Shown here: piece by piece, positions 28,601-37,280 of the stretch | Layout of the letters: each line of letters begins with the position of its first letter | Numbering within the stretch: position 1 is the first letter of the stretch | Source of the DNA: Paraburkholderia sp. ZP32-5 | GTDB taxonomy: Bacteria > Pseudomonadota > Gammaproteobacteria > Burkholderiales > Burkholderiaceae | Assembly (NCBI RefSeq): GCF_021390495.1 | Contig: NZ_JAJEJP010000003.1 | Location: forward strand, 744,001-808,000 | Reading direction: 5' to 3' | Length of the DNA stretch: 64,000 nt | Translations under genes and position numbers: made by a program | Notes under the pieces: generated by a model | What the model saw: the letters and a program-made list of their open reading frames with translations, nothing else | Told to the model about the DNA's origin: nothing | Database searches by the model: none

Positions 28601-29194
28601 GAAGCCGAACGTCAGCGTGGGCAGAGCGCCTGCGAGCATCCTCTCGACGACCGGCAGCTTGCGTCCTATTTGATGTATCCCGCACAGACCGCCGGGTTCT
28701 ATGCGCATATGCGCGAGTACGGCGATACGTCGGTGCTGCCGACGCCGGCTTTTCTATATGGCCTCCAACCTCAACAGGAGGTATGCGTCGACATTGCGCC
28801 GGGAAAAACGCTACTGGTTTCACTGCAAGGGCAGCACGGCCATACCGACGACGGCATGATCAAAGTGCAGTTCGAGCTCAATGGGCAAGCGCGCTCGTCG
28901 CTGATTCCAAAGCGGGCGAGCGCCAATGCGAAAGAGGAGTTAAAGAAGCGGCCCGCCGCGGACCCATCGAACCCGTTGCATATCGCCTCGCCGATGCCGG
29001 GGCTGATCGTAACCGTCGCGGTCGCCGTCGGCCAGCGCGTGGCGGCGGGAACGACGTTGATTGCCATCGAAGCGATGAAGATGGAGACGCATATCGCAGC
29101 CGATCGCGATTGCGAGATCGCGGCGATTCACGTGCAATCCGGCGACCGTGTCGCGGCGAAGGATCTTCTGCTGGAACTGAAAGGCATTGTCTAG
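25679..29194 (+). CDS. pyc: Pyruvate carboxylase (single-chain)
   Basis: From the ATG at 25679 (MDYAPIKSLLVANRSEIAIR) the product is 1171 residues. In-frame ATGs at 25595 and 25625 are possible, but the former overlaps mmsB and neither adds family sequence. The order is biotin carboxylase (HPGYGFLSENPDF, KASWGGGGRGMR, EVNPRIQVEHTVTEM), carboxyltransferase TIM barrel (TDTSMRDAHQSLFATR, HFHTHDTSG), and biotin carrier with the biotinylated Lys in AMKMET near the C-terminus. It makes oxaloacetate from pyruvate and bicarbonate with ATP. It sits among valine-degradation genes, where it could replenish the TCA cycle during growth on branched substrates. Confidence 0.95.
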   Translation: MDYAPIKSLLVANRSEIAIRVMRAAAELDIRTVAIYAQEDRLALHRFKADESYLVGKGKKPLAAYLDIDDVLRIAVQAKVDAIHPGYGFLSENPDFAEAVIAAGIRWIGPSPHIMRMLGNKVAARNAAVAAGVPVMPATDPLPHDLETCKQLANEIGYPLMLKASWGGGGRGMRILESEQDLEAALAAARREALSAFGNDEVYVEKLVRRARHVEVQVLGDLHDNLVHLYERDCTVQRRNQKVVERSPAPYLNDASRALLCESALRLMRAVGYTHAGTVEFLMDADSGQFYFIEVNPRIQVEHTVTEMVTGIDIVKAQIRVTEGGAIGVTGDRSNSGDRTGTHGAAVPHQSDIALNGHALQCRITTEDPENSFLPDYGQLTAYRSAAGFGVRLDAGTAYAGAVITPYYDSLLVKVTTWAPHADETIRRMDRALREFRIRGVASNLRFLENVINHPDFRRGDVTTRFIDQTPALLEFTKRRDRATKLLRYLGEVSINGHPELKGRTLPHLLHSEPLLPVAASSIAGPVPTGTRDLLRELGAKKFAQWMLDQKRVLMTDTSMRDAHQSLFATRLRTADMLPIAPYYARNLSQLFSMECWGGATFDVALRFLKEDPWQRLALLRERVPNILFQMLLRGSNAVGYTNYADNVVRFFVRQAAQTGVDLFRVFDSLNWVDNMRVAIDAVCETGALCEGAICYTGDIFDRSRPKYDLRYYVKIAKELQRVGVHVLGIKDMAGICRPSAAAALVTALKEETGLPVHFHTHDTSGAAAASVIAAIDAGCDAVDGALDAMSGLTSQPNLSSIAAALAGSPRDPGLDPHRLHEASMYWEGVRRYYAPFESDIRAGTADVYNHEMPGGQYTNLREQARALGIDHRWTEVSRAYADVNRMFGDIVKVTPTSKVVGDMALMMVANDLSVSDVCSPGKEVAFPASVVSLFKGELGFPPDGFPRELSRKILRAEPPDAYRPGDLIPDADLEAERQRGQSACEHPLDDRQLASYLMYPAQTAGFYAHMREYGDTSVLPTPAFLYGLQPQQEVCVDIAPGKTLLVSLQGQHGHTDDGMIKVQFELNGQARSSLIPKRASANAKEELKKRPAADPSNPLHIASPMPGLIVTVAVAVGQRVAAGTTLIAIEAMKMETHIAADRDCEIAAIHVQSGDRVAAKDLLLELKGIV

Positions 29195-29423
29195 CGCGCT
29201 GGTGCGACACCGTTCGCGTCGCGATGTCGCATGGCCGTTTCCCGCATCCGCGGCGCACGCACTATTGCAAGTCCGCTCGCAAAGTTTGATCGGCCTGAGC
29301 ATCGTACTGATGGGCCGAGCTCCCTACACTGAATGCATGAAAGTAAGGGCAATGCGCGGTGCGCTGTGATCGGCTTGCCGGCAGTTCGAGCACCCGTGCG
29401 ATATCGAAGAGAGGTATGTTCAG
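29195..29423. other. Leader region before the acyl-CoA dehydrogenase
   Basis: 229 bases without a gene between pyc and the acyl-CoA dehydrogenase. The dehydrogenase may have its own promoter here. No dyad or strong -35/-10 pair was recognised. Confidence 0.35.
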
Positions 29424-30557
29424 ATGGACCAGTTCTACACCGAAGAGCAACGAATGATCCGTGACGCCGCGCGTGATTTCGCCGTGAATCGTTTGGCCCC
29501 GCACGCCGGGCAATGGGACCGTGACGCGAAGCTGCCCGCCGACGTGGTCGCGGAAATGGGGCACCTGGGCTTGCTCGGCATGATCGTGCCGCAGGAGCAG
29601 GGTGGGTCGTTCACCGACTATGTCGCATATGCGCTGGCGTTGGAGGAAATCGCGGCGGGCTGCGGCGCCTGTGCGGCGCTGATGAGTGTTCACAATTCGG
29701 TCGGTTGCGGGCCGATTCTCAAGTTCGGCACCGAAGCACAGAAAGACCGCTATCTGCAGAAGCTGGCCAGCGGAGAAACGATCGGCGCATTCTGCCTGAC
29801 CGAGCCGCACGCCGGTTCGGACGCAGGCGGTGTGAGCACACGTGCGACGCTTCACGATGGCAACTGGGTGTTGAACGGATCGAAGCAATTTGTGACGAAC
29901 GGCGCGCGCGCCGGCATCGCGATCGTATTCGCGGTAACCGATCCACAAGCGGGAAAGAAGGGCATTTCCGCATTCATCGTGCCGACGTCGACGAAGGGCT
30001 TCAACGTTGGACCAGCGGAACACAAGCTCGGCATTCGTGCGTCCGATACGTGTCCGATTTCACTCGAAGATTGCGCGGTGCCGGAAGCCAACCTGCTGGG
30101 CAATCGAGGCGACGGGCTGCGAATCGCATTGTCGAATCTGGAAGGCGGGCGCATCGGTATTGCGGCGCAAGCACTGGGTATTGCACGCGCTGCATTCGAT
30201 GCCGCGCGCCATTACGCAGTGGAGCGCACGCAGTTCGGCAAGCCGCTGCGGGAACATCAGTCGATCTCGAACATGCTTGCCGACATGGCGACCGAACTGA
30301 ACGCGGCTCGTCTGCTGGTTCACCACGCCGCGCGCTTGCGTGATGCCGGCAGGCCGTGTTTGTCGGAAGCCTCGCAAGCCAAGCTGTATGCGTCGGAGAT
30401 GGCCGAGAGGGTGTGTTCGAAAGCGATTCAGATTCACGGCGGCTATGGCTATCTGCAGGACTACGCGGTCGAGCGGTACTACCGTGATGCGCGTATCACG
30501 CAGATTTATGAGGGGACAAGCGAAGTACAGCGCATGGTGATTGCGCGCAACATCTAG
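29424..30557 (+). CDS. Acyl-CoA dehydrogenase, probably isobutyryl-CoA specific
   Basis: A 377-residue flavoprotein with the complete acyl-CoA dehydrogenase fold: [16 protein letters not shown] and [16 protein letters not shown] for FAD binding, [21 protein letters not shown] in the C-terminal helical domain, and the catalytic base Glu in [11 protein letters not shown]. It introduces the alpha-beta double bond and passes electrons to electron-transferring flavoprotein, whose genes lie 1.5 kb downstream. Placement next to 3-hydroxyisobutyryl-CoA hydrolase and mmsAB makes isobutyryl-CoA the likely substrate (isobutyryl-CoA to methacrylyl-CoA). Short branched-chain acyl-CoA is the alternative. 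Confidence 0.9.
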   Translation: MDQFYTEEQRMIRDAARDFAVNRLAPHAGQWDRDAKLPADVVAEMGHLGLLGMIVPQEQGGSFTDYVAYALALEEIAAGCGACAALMSVHNSVGCGPILKFGTEAQKDRYLQKLASGETIGAFCLTEPHAGSDAGGVSTRATLHDGNWVLNGSKQFVTNGARAGIAIVFAVTDPQAGKKGISAFIVPTSTKGFNVGPAEHKLGIRASDTCPISLEDCAVPEANLLGNRGDGLRIALSNLEGGRIGIAAQALGIARAAFDAARHYAVERTQFGKPLREHQSISNMLADMATELNAARLLVHHAARLRDAGRPCLSEASQAKLYASEMAERVCSKAIQIHGGYGYLQDYAVERYYRDARITQIYEGTSEVQRMVIARNI

Positions 30558-30646
30558 CGCGAGCAATGGTAGGCCATACGCGACCGCATGATGTACCGCA
30601 CTTTAGGATGACCGGATATTTAACCCGCTATGAAGGAGGAGACTTC

Positions 30647-30775
30647 ATGATCGACCTCGAATATCGCAAGAATGGAGAAATCGCACGGCTTGCGCCGAAG
30701 CCACGACCCGTGGGCGTATTCCCCGACCGGCGTGCTCGACGCCGGTCGACCACCATCGACGAGGCCGGTCGATGA
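30647..30775 (+). CDS. 42-codon ORF coupled to the hydrolase; possible remnant of an enoyl-CoA hydratase
   Basis: AAGGAGGAG at 30633-30641 is one of the strongest Shine-Dalgarno sequences in the window and is followed by an ATG at 30647. The frame gives MIDLEYRKNGEIARLAPKPR and ends in a TGA that overlaps the next start codon (ATGA at 30772), a sign of translational coupling. The first 16 residues resemble the start of enoyl-CoA hydratases (short beta strands before LNRPE). The rest does not. In related valine operons a methacrylyl-CoA hydratase gene usually sits here. It may be a deletion remnant or a leader peptide; I cannot decide. Confidence 0.45.
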   Translation: MIDLEYRKNGEIARLAPKPRPVGVFPDRRARRRSTTIDEAGR

Positions 30776-31935
30776 ACGCCGTGACCGAAAAGACGAGCCT
30801 CGCGTATGACGAGCCTGGCGTTTTGCTTCGCGTCGTCAATCGCGTGGCGATCGTCACGCTGAATCGTCCGCAAGCACTCAACGCGCTGTCGCATGACATG
30901 GTCAACACGCTTTCGGGCGTGCTGCGTCGCTGCAGAATTGACGACGATATCGTTGCCGTTGTGCTGAAGGCGTCGGGAGACAAGGCATTTTGCGCGGGCG
31001 GCGATGTACGCGAGTTGTATCGGCGCGCGCGGGAAAAGAGTCTCGGCTGGCTACAATTTTTCATCGACGAATATCGGCTCGATTATGCGGTGCATAAATT
31101 TCCGAAGCCGGTTATCGCGATTCTCGACGGCGTGACGATGGGCGGCGGTATGGGGCTCGGTCAGGGCGCATGGCTGCGCGTCGTCACCGAGCGGACCCGA
31201 ATGGCAATGCCCGAAGCGCGCATCGGGCTGGTTCCGGATGTCGGGGCCACGAGTTTCTTGGCGAAGATGCCGATTGAAATGGCGTTGTACTTCACGCTCA
31301 CGGGATACTCGCTGAGCGGGGCAGACGCATTGCTATGGAAGCTCGCGGATATTTATGTGCCATCCGCGCAGCTATCGACGTTCGAAGAGCGCCTGGTGGC
31401 GGTGCCCCCAGCCAATCTCGACCCGACGTTTCCCGACCGCCTGAAACGATCGTTGAAAGCCGTCTTCGATGTATCCGCGACTGATGCGGGCAGTGCGTCG
31501 ACACGCGCGCTGGTGCCGCGGATTCGCCACTACTTCGAGCCGAAAGCCGGTGTGGCGGACATCGTCCGAAAATTGTCGAGCGACCTGAAAGCGGACAAAG
31601 ATCGCAGCGCGAGGCCGTGGATGGAAAAGACGCTGACAGCATTAGAGCAGCATTCACCAACGATGCTTTGCGTCACGCGGGAAATCATGCTGCGTGGGCG
31701 CGGCGCATCGCTGGGAGAATGCTTCCGGATGGAATTGGGCTGCGTCGACAAGGCGATCAAGGAAGGCGACTTCATCGAAGGCGTTCGTGCTCACCTCGTT
31801 GACAAGGACCATAAACCTCGATGGGCGCCAGCCTCCCTGTGGGAGGTCAGGGCCGAGCGGGTCCAGCATTTTCTGGCCTCGCCATGGCGGCTCGCGGAGC
31901 ACCCGCTTCGCGACATTGAAAGTCTGCATCCGTAG
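30772..31935 (+). CDS. 3-hydroxyisobutyryl-CoA hydrolase (enoyl-CoA hydratase/isomerase family)
   Basis: The 387 residues are longer than an enoyl-CoA hydratase (about 260) and typical of the HIBCH group. The oxyanion-hole segments are AFCAGGDVRELY and GVTMGGGMGLG; MPEARIGLVPDVGATSFL carries the catalytic acidic residues; and the C-terminal extension contains SLGECFRMEL. It hydrolyses 3-hydroxyisobutyryl-CoA to free 3-hydroxyisobutyrate, the MmsB substrate. Its start codon overlaps the stop of the short ORF before it. Confidence 0.9.
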   Translation: MNAVTEKTSLAYDEPGVLLRVVNRVAIVTLNRPQALNALSHDMVNTLSGVLRRCRIDDDIVAVVLKASGDKAFCAGGDVRELYRRAREKSLGWLQFFIDEYRLDYAVHKFPKPVIAILDGVTMGGGMGLGQGAWLRVVTERTRMAMPEARIGLVPDVGATSFLAKMPIEMALYFTLTGYSLSGADALLWKLADIYVPSAQLSTFEERLVAVPPANLDPTFPDRLKRSLKAVFDVSATDAGSASTRALVPRIRHYFEPKAGVADIVRKLSSDLKADKDRSARPWMEKTLTALEQHSPTMLCVTREIMLRGRGASLGECFRMELGCVDKAIKEGDFIEGVRAHLVDKDHKPRWAPASLWEVRAERVQHFLASPWRLAEHPLRDIESLHP

Positions 31936-32044
31936 AGGCAGTGCGTTGCGCGCGCATAGCGGCGGAAATGATGCCCGGGTTAAACGGCGATGAAAACCCA
32001 TGCTCGCGGGCCGCTTGCTTCGGTGAAGAATAGGGGAGTACAGG

Positions 32045-32794
32045 GTGAAGGTATTGGTAGCAGTGAAGCGCGTGGTCGACTACAACGTGAAAGTCCGCGT
32101 GAAATCGGACGGCACGGGCGTCGACATTGCGAACGTGAAGATGTCGATGAATCCGTTCGACGAAATCGCGGTTGAAGAGGCCGTGCGTCTGAAGGAAGCG
32201 GGCGTTGCGACGGAAGTGATCGCGGTGTCGGCCGGTGTCACGCAGGCGCAGGAAACGCTGCGTGCCGCGCTGGCCATTGGCGCGGACCACGCGATCCTGA
32301 TCGAATCGGGCGAAGAGCTGCAGCCGCTGGCGGTCGCCAAGCTGCTGAAGGCGCTGGTCGACAAGGAGCAGCCGCAACTGGTGATCCTCGGCAAGCAGGC
32401 AATCGACGACGACTCGAACCAGACCGGCCAGATGCTCGCCGCGCTCGCGAATCTGCCGCAGGCGACGTTCGCATCGAAGGTGACTGTGGCCGATGGCAAG
32501 GCAACGGTCGCGCGTGAAGTGGACGGCGGCGCGGAAACGCTGTCGCTGACATTGCCGGCCGTGGTCACGACCGATCTGCGCCTCAATGAGCCGCGCTACG
32601 TGACGTTGCCGAACATCATGAAGGCCAAGAAAAAGCCGCTGGAAACGCTCAAGCCCGAAGACCTCGGCGTCGATGTCACGCCGCGTCTGAAGACGCTGAA
32701 AGTCGCCGAGCCGCCCAAGCGCTCCGCCGGTGTGAAGGTGCCGGACGTGAAGACGCTGGTCGAGAAGCTGAAGACCGAAGCGAAGGTGCTTTAA
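32045..32794 (+). CDS. etfB: Electron transfer flavoprotein beta subunit
   Basis: The start is the GTG at 32045, with GGGGAG at 32033-32038. The 249 residues begin [20 protein letters not shown], the standard EtfB start, and include the AMP/FAD-binding stretch [17 protein letters not shown] and the recognition-loop region [19 protein letters not shown]. With EtfA it carries electrons from acyl-CoA dehydrogenases to ETF:ubiquinone oxidoreductase. etfA starts 21 bases after its stop. Confidence 0.95.
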   Translation: MKVLVAVKRVVDYNVKVRVKSDGTGVDIANVKMSMNPFDEIAVEEAVRLKEAGVATEVIAVSAGVTQAQETLRAALAIGADHAILIESGEELQPLAVAKLLKALVDKEQPQLVILGKQAIDDDSNQTGQMLAALANLPQATFASKVTVADGKATVAREVDGGAETLSLTLPAVVTTDLRLNEPRYVTLPNIMKAKKKPLETLKPEDLGVDVTPRLKTLKVAEPPKRSAGVKVPDVKTLVEKLKTEAKVL

Positions 32795-32815
32795 GCAGAA
32801 CGGGAGACAGAGCAA

Positions 32816-33751
32816 ATGACGAATCTGGTAATTGCAGAACACGACAATCAGTCGATCAAGGCCGCGACGCTGAACACGATCGCAGCGGCGCAGAAGGTCG
32901 GCGGTGATATTCACGTGCTGGTCGCGGGACACAACGCGCAAGCCGCGGCCGACGCGGCAGCGAAGATCGCCGGCGTCAGCAAGGTGCTGCTGGCCGACGC
33001 GCCGCAACTGGCCGCAGGCCTCGCGGAAAACGTCGAAGCGACGGTGCTGAACATCGCGAAGAACTACTCGCACATCCTCGCGCCGGCTACCGCCTACGGC
33101 AAGAACATCGCGCCGCGTATCGCGGCGAAGCTCGACGTCGCGCAGATCAGCGACATCACCGCAGTGGATTCCGCCGATACGTTCGAGCGTCCGATATACG
33201 CGGGCAATGCGATCGCGACCGTTCAATCGCAGGATCCGATCAAGGTGATCACCGTGCGCTCGACCGGCTTCGATGCCGTCGCGGCCGAAGGTGGCAGCGC
33301 GGCGGTCGAGAAGATCGAAGCCGCCGCCGATACGGGCATCTCGCAGTTCGTGAGCCGTGAAGTGACGAAGCTCGATCGCCCGGAACTGACGAGCGCGAAG
33401 ATCATCGTGTCGGGCGGCCGGGGTCTGGGCAACGGCGAGAACTACACGAAGGTGCTCGAGCCGCTGGCCGACAAGCTCGGCGCGGCGCTCGGCGCATCGC
33501 GCGCCGCAGTCGATGCGGGCTTCGTGCCGAACGACTACCAGGTCGGCCAGACCGGCAAGATCGTCGCGCCGCAGCTGTATGTGGCGGTCGGCATCTCGGG
33601 TGCAATCCAGCATCTGGCCGGGATGAAGGACTCGAAGGTGATCGTCGCGATCAACAAGGATCCGGAAGCGCCGATTTTCAGCGTCGCTGATTACGGTCTG
33701 GTCGGTGATCTGTTTGCCGTCGTGCCGGAACTTGCCGGGCAAATCGCATGA
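32816..33751 (+). CDS. etfA: Electron transfer flavoprotein alpha subunit
   Basis: The 311 residues begin [20 protein letters not shown], and GGAGAC precedes the start. The FAD-binding C-terminal domain is complete: [55 protein letters not shown] and [21 protein letters not shown]. It is the partner of EtfB and the electron acceptor for the acyl-CoA dehydrogenase encoded upstream in the same direction. Confidence 0.96.
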   Translation: MTNLVIAEHDNQSIKAATLNTIAAAQKVGGDIHVLVAGHNAQAAADAAAKIAGVSKVLLADAPQLAAGLAENVEATVLNIAKNYSHILAPATAYGKNIAPRIAAKLDVAQISDITAVDSADTFERPIYAGNAIATVQSQDPIKVITVRSTGFDAVAAEGGSAAVEKIEAAADTGISQFVSREVTKLDRPELTSAKIIVSGGRGLGNGENYTKVLEPLADKLGAALGASRAAVDAGFVPNDYQVGQTGKIVAPQLYVAVGISGAIQHLAGMKDSKVIVAINKDPEAPIFSVADYGLVGDLFAVVPELAGQIA

Positions 33752-33801
33752 GCGTCGCTTATCGGCGTGCGGGCGGAAAGTTTCTGGCCGGATTCATCTA
33801 G

Positions 33802-34101
33802 ATGGACGCGATGCAACGAACTCGTATGGATGCCGCCGCGGCCGCCAATGCGGAAGATGCAGCGGTTTGGCGCTGGTTTGCCGCGTTGCTCGAAGAGCGG
33901 CGCGTGCGGTGGCGCTACGCTTTCGATAGCTGGACGATCAACGTCGATCGCGTGCATGTCGCGACTGGTCACAACTTCGATGACGCGATCAGGGCCGCAA
34001 AAGAAGCGGCGACCCGGCGCGGCTTGGGATTGCCTATGCTTTACGATGAGATGCCACGCAGACCGCCAACCTTCCGCTCCAACTATGCCGCGCGGCGATA
34101 G
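33802..34101 (+). CDS. Conserved-looking small hypothetical protein
   Basis: A 99-residue soluble protein without a recognised domain. It is rich in Trp and Arg in its central part (VWRWFAALLEERRVRWRYAF, then WTINVDRVHVATGHNFDDAI). It has no signal peptide or membrane segment. It follows etfA by 50 bases on the same strand and may be co-transcribed, though no good Shine-Dalgarno sequence is seen. Coding is inferred from amino-acid composition and position. Confidence 0.5.
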   Translation: MDAMQRTRMDAAAAANAEDAAVWRWFAALLEERRVRWRYAFDSWTINVDRVHVATGHNFDDAIRAAKEAATRRGLGLPMLYDEMPRRPPTFRSNYAARR

Positions 34102-34260
34102 ACGCGCGGCTTCTTACCGTCTGAAGCAACTGTAGACAATCGAAGTTTGCTACCGCCACGCCCGCCCAAATGGCTCAATTTAACAGGCCGGCTATGCGGG
34201 ATGGGGGGCGATGGCATTGTGCGTTACGTCCGGCGTGAACGCGCCGCAGCGACGCAATGC

Positions 34261-35085
34261 TCAGCCCCTCAGGTAATTGATGTTCGAGAACTGGACCAGC
34301 ACGTTGGTCGACGAGGAGAAGAGCGGGTCGGGTACCGTGTCCCCGACGATCCGCAGCAGCGAATAGGAGGTGATCCCATCAACGGTGACGGGGTCGAAAT
34401 AATACGCTGCCGCCTCCGAGCCGATGTCATGGAAGTCGAACCGCCGCAGCCGGAACGTATCGTCGAAATAGAAAGTCTGCACCGTGCTGTGAGTCGGAAT
34501 GCGGGCTGGGAAAACGGCGCGCAGCCCACGCCAGGGCGTCGATCCGTATTCGGTGTGCGGGGCGACTTCTTCGACCTGCACGTCGGGCTCGGCAAGCAGA
34601 AAAGGCAGCGTCAGATACTCGAAAGTCGCATAGCCGATAAAGCACAGCTCGTCGAGCACGTCCCAAGGGTCGGTGGGTGCCTGCGCCTGCAGAACCTGAA
34701 AAACACCGGTCCGTTGCGCGACCACCCGGCCTCTTTCATCCTCGATCCAGACGCGCTGCGGGGTATAGACACCGCGATAGCCAGGTTTTGGATAAGGCGT
34801 CACTTCAACGCTCACAGCGTTGGGGTCGGCCCGCAGCATCACGTTTTGCAAGCTGACGGGGGACTGCTTGAGCTGGAACACCGGTCCCCCGGCAATGATC
34901 TGTGCCTCGACCTGTTTCACCGTCTTCCATGCGGTGAGGCCGCCATGCGCCTGCAGCACACTGTCGAGAAGCGTGGAACGGGAAGAAGAAGCCGCCCGGG
35001 CCGGGCTTGCGTGAAAAGCGACCGGTGTTATCAGCGAAGCCGCGCCGGCGGCGAGAATGCCACGTCGTGTCAAATCGATAGTCAT
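34261..35085 (-). CDS. AHGG-family protein A, Tat-exported (uncharacterised)
   Basis: The start at 35085 gives MTIDLTRRGILAAGAASLIT, a twin-arginine signal ending near ASPARA; the mature protein would be periplasmic. It has 274 residues in all. The remainder aligns by eye with two other proteins in this window (38321-39040 and 48198-48926). Shared elements include LLDSVLQAHGGLTAW, a Tyr-Pro block (TPYPKPGYRGVY), FIGYATFEYLTLPFLLAEPDV, WRGLRAVFP and FYFDDTFRLRRFDFHDIGSE. I recognise no named family and no catalytic motif; a beta-rich ligand-binding shell is a guess. It is last of the SDR-hydrolase-A series on the minus strand. Confidence 0.8.
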   Translation of the reverse strand: MTIDLTRRGILAAGAASLITPVAFHASPARAASSSRSTLLDSVLQAHGGLTAWKTVKQVEAQIIAGGPVFQLKQSPVSLQNVMLRADPNAVSVEVTPYPKPGYRGVYTPQRVWIEDERGRVVAQRTGVFQVLQAQAPTDPWDVLDELCFIGYATFEYLTLPFLLAEPDVQVEEVAPHTEYGSTPWRGLRAVFPARIPTHSTVQTFYFDDTFRLRRFDFHDIGSEAAAYYFDPVTVDGITSYSLLRIVGDTVPDPLFSSSTNVLVQFSNINYLRG

Positions 35086-35211
35086 GTCGAATCCATTCAG
35101 CAAAGGGTTGTGGGTGCCGCTTGCGATGCGTCGAAGCGTGGGTTCAACCGCCGTCCGCGGGCGCGATCGCATAGGCGTCAAGCATGGCAACGTGAGGGGT
35201 AACTGATCGGG

Positions 35212-36201
35212 CTACAGCGCTCGCGCGAGGAAGTCGTGCATCCGCGCCGCAATTTCGTCGCTCTTGTCGGCGAGCGCGCAATGACCGCTGTCGGTCAAAT
35301 GGATCTCGGCGTTGGGCACGACTTCGCGATACCGCAATTGATTGTCAGCCGCGAACAGAACATCGTTCTTTCCACTGACCACCAGCGTCGGCGGTTTCTG
35401 CGCACGCAGATAGTCCTGCGCGCTCTTGAGCGTCGAACCGTTGGTGCGGATGTCGTAAAGCAGATCGAGCGAAATATCCGCGGCGCCAGGGCGCTGCAAC
35501 GACGCATAGTCGGTTTGCCACTGGTCCGGATCGATCAGCGACGCATCCTGAACACCGCTGACGTACAGATCGCGGACCACGTCGAGCGTCAGATAGTGCT
35601 GCCTGGCCTTCTCACGGTTCTCGTCGGTACCGTCTTTCCAGTACGGCACGAGCGGCCCGAACCACGGGCTTGCGCTTAGGAATAGCGGATTGTTCTGCGC
35701 GACCAGTGCTTTCATGCGGTGCGGCGTTTTCAGCATCACGCGATATCCGACCAGTCCGCCGAAATCCGTCGCGTACAGCACGTATTGACCGATGCCAACC
35801 TTGTCGACGAACTTGCCGATCGTGTCGCCGAGCGCGTCGAAGGTATAAAGGCCGTGCGAGCGATCGGGCATATCGCTGTTGCCGAATCCGGGATAGTCCG
35901 GCGCGAAAACATGGTAGTGCGCCGACAGATCGCGAATGAGATCACGAAACATCGCTGACGACGACGGCCAGCCGGGCAGCAGCAGTACGACCGGCGCGCC
36001 GGTTGCACCCGCTTCACGGTAAAAAATCGACGTGCCGTCGATATCCACCGTGCGGTAGTGGGTCGGAAAGACCGGCTTGCCGGCAAGCGGCGATTTCTCC
36101 GCCGGCCTGGAGGGTCGCGCTTGGGCCGACGTTGCGCCGGTGACGGCGATGGCCGCCGCACCCGCTAGAAAACTCGTTGTAAAAGAACGGCGTGTGATCA
36201 T
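35212..36201 (-). CDS. Tat-exported alpha/beta-hydrolase with Asp nucleophile (epoxide hydrolase/dehalogenase-like)
   Basis: A 329-residue protein with a twin-arginine signal (MITRRSFTTSFLAGAAAIAV). The hydrolase core has the oxyanion region LLLPGWPSSSAMF, a nucleophile elbow YATDFGGLVG in which Asp replaces the Ser of esterases, an acid in VSGKNDVLF and the catalytic His in DSGHCALAD. An Asp nucleophile is the mark of haloalkane dehalogenases and epoxide hydrolases, which proceed through an alkyl-enzyme ester. Periplasmic location is unusual for these. It lies between the SDR (142 bp) and AHGG protein A (126 bp), all on the minus strand. The substrate is unknown. Confidence 0.85.
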   Translation of the reverse strand: MITRRSFTTSFLAGAAAIAVTGATSAQARPSRPAEKSPLAGKPVFPTHYRTVDIDGTSIFYREAGATGAPVVLLLPGWPSSSAMFRDLIRDLSAHYHVFAPDYPGFGNSDMPDRSHGLYTFDALGDTIGKFVDKVGIGQYVLYATDFGGLVGYRVMLKTPHRMKALVAQNNPLFLSASPWFGPLVPYWKDGTDENREKARQHYLTLDVVRDLYVSGVQDASLIDPDQWQTDYASLQRPGAADISLDLLYDIRTNGSTLKSAQDYLRAQKPPTLVVSGKNDVLFAADNQLRYREVVPNAEIHLTDSGHCALADKSDEIAARMHDFLARAL

Positions 36202-36343
36202 GAAAAAACTTGTTCAGCGAGGGTTAAACAGAGCCAGCCGTCGTCGCGGGAAAAAATTCCTGACGACGTCTGGGACTAGTCGACATCCGCCGGTCCGGCT
36301 GGCGAATGCCGTTATCGATGCAGCTGCCCGATCGACGCCGCCG

Positions 36344-37069
36344 TCATGCGCCGAGATGCAGCGACACGTGTTCCAGCTTGCGATTATCGGTTGACCACAA
36401 CTGCTCGACTTGCTGCGACAACGGATCAGGGAATATGTAGGTATGCCCTTCGGCGATGCCTTTCACGATATTGGCGGCGGCATGTTCGGGCGTCGCCTTG
36501 TCCGGATAAGGCACCTCCTTCGCGAGGACCGTCTCGATCGGACCGGGATAGACGCCGAGAACCGTCACGTTGTCTTTTTCCAGCGTCCCGCGCAGGGACT
36601 GGGTCAGAGAATGCAGTGCTGCCTTGGAAGCCGAGTAGCCGGCCATCAACGGAACGGAAGACAGGCCGACCACGCTGCATACATTCGCGATGGTGCCGGC
36701 GTGACGGGCGACGAACTGCGGAGTGAACGCACGAACAACGCGAAGCGTGCCGAAGTAATTCGTTCGCATGTCGTCTTCGAACGTTTTCCAGCTGCTGTCG
36801 AGATAGTTGCCGAAGGCGAGAGTACCGGCGTTGTTGATCAGCACGTCGACATCCTGCGCCGCGGCGGCAGCCCGGCTGACGGAGATGTCGTTCGTGATAT
36901 CCATCTGTAGCGCAACGATCCGCGTGTCGTCGAACGACGGCAGCGTTTCGGGATCGCGCGCGGTGGTATAGATCTTCGCTACGTCGAGCTTCAGCAATTC
37001 CTTTACGATGGCGGCGCCGATGCCGCGATTGGCGCCGCTTACCAGCACGACTTTGCCTGAAAGACTCAT
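36344..37069 (-). CDS. Short-chain dehydrogenase/reductase (SDR)
   Basis: The start at 37069 is preceded by CAGGAGAACACC. The 241-residue protein is a classical SDR: cofactor motif SGANRGIGAAIV, TARDPETL suggesting NADP(H) preference, LINNAGTL, the catalytic Ser region SVVGLSSVPLM and the YSASK active-site pair. It oxidises or reduces an alcohol/ketone. It is divergent from the TetR gene at 37281, and the gap carries two copies of the GTAAACG-N4-CGTTTAC dyad, so it is probably repressed by that regulator. Confidence 0.88.
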   Translation of the reverse strand: MSLSGKVVLVSGANRGIGAAIVKELLKLDVAKIYTTARDPETLPSFDDTRIVALQMDITNDISVSRAAAAAQDVDVLINNAGTLAFGNYLDSSWKTFEDDMRTNYFGTLRVVRAFTPQFVARHAGTIANVCSVVGLSSVPLMAGYSASKAALHSLTQSLRGTLEKDNVTVLGVYPGPIETVLAKEVPYPDKATPEHAAANIVKGIAEGHTYIFPDPLSQQVEQLWSTDNRKLEHVSLHLGA

Positions 37070-37177
37070 GGTGTTCTCCTGAGTGTTGGATGACCTGTTG
37101 CAAGGGATACGGAAAATCATTCGATGCGAGCAGAAGATCGACGACAGGTTGTTCAGTCCGCCGCGCGCATCGCAAAG

Positions 37178-37195
37178 GTAAACGATGTCGTTTCC
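37178..37195. promoter_or_regulatory. Operator 1 of the TetR regulon (imperfect dyad)
   Basis: GTAAACG-ATGT-CGTTTCC is the dyad GTAAACG-N4-CGTTTAC with one mismatch in the right arm. Its centre lies 30 bp from operator 2, about three helical turns, so both would be read from the same DNA face. It lies in the SDR/TetR divergent gap. Confidence 0.65.
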
Positions 37196-37207
37196 TTTTC
37201 CGTATAT

Positions 37208-37225
37208 GTAAACGTTGACGTTTAC
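37208..37225. promoter_or_regulatory. Operator 2 of the TetR regulon (perfect dyad)
   Basis: GTAAACG-TTGA-CGTTTAC is a perfect dyad that extends to GTAAACGT-TG-ACGTTTAC. A TTTACT at 37221-37226 with TATAAA at 37244-37249 (17-base spacer) is a possible promoter for the TetR gene, and the operator overlaps its -35 box. This geometry fits autorepression. Confidence 0.75.
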
Positions 37226-37280
37226 TTTGTCAACGAAATTTGCTATAAATTCGAGGTGGATTTTTCACGAGGATGACGAT

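Noticed and set aside
31847..33742. A 631-codon open frame antisense to etfBA
   Set aside because: It mirrors the high third-position GC of etfB and etfA, is rich in Arg, His and Asp, has no recognisable domain and lies opposite two certain genes.
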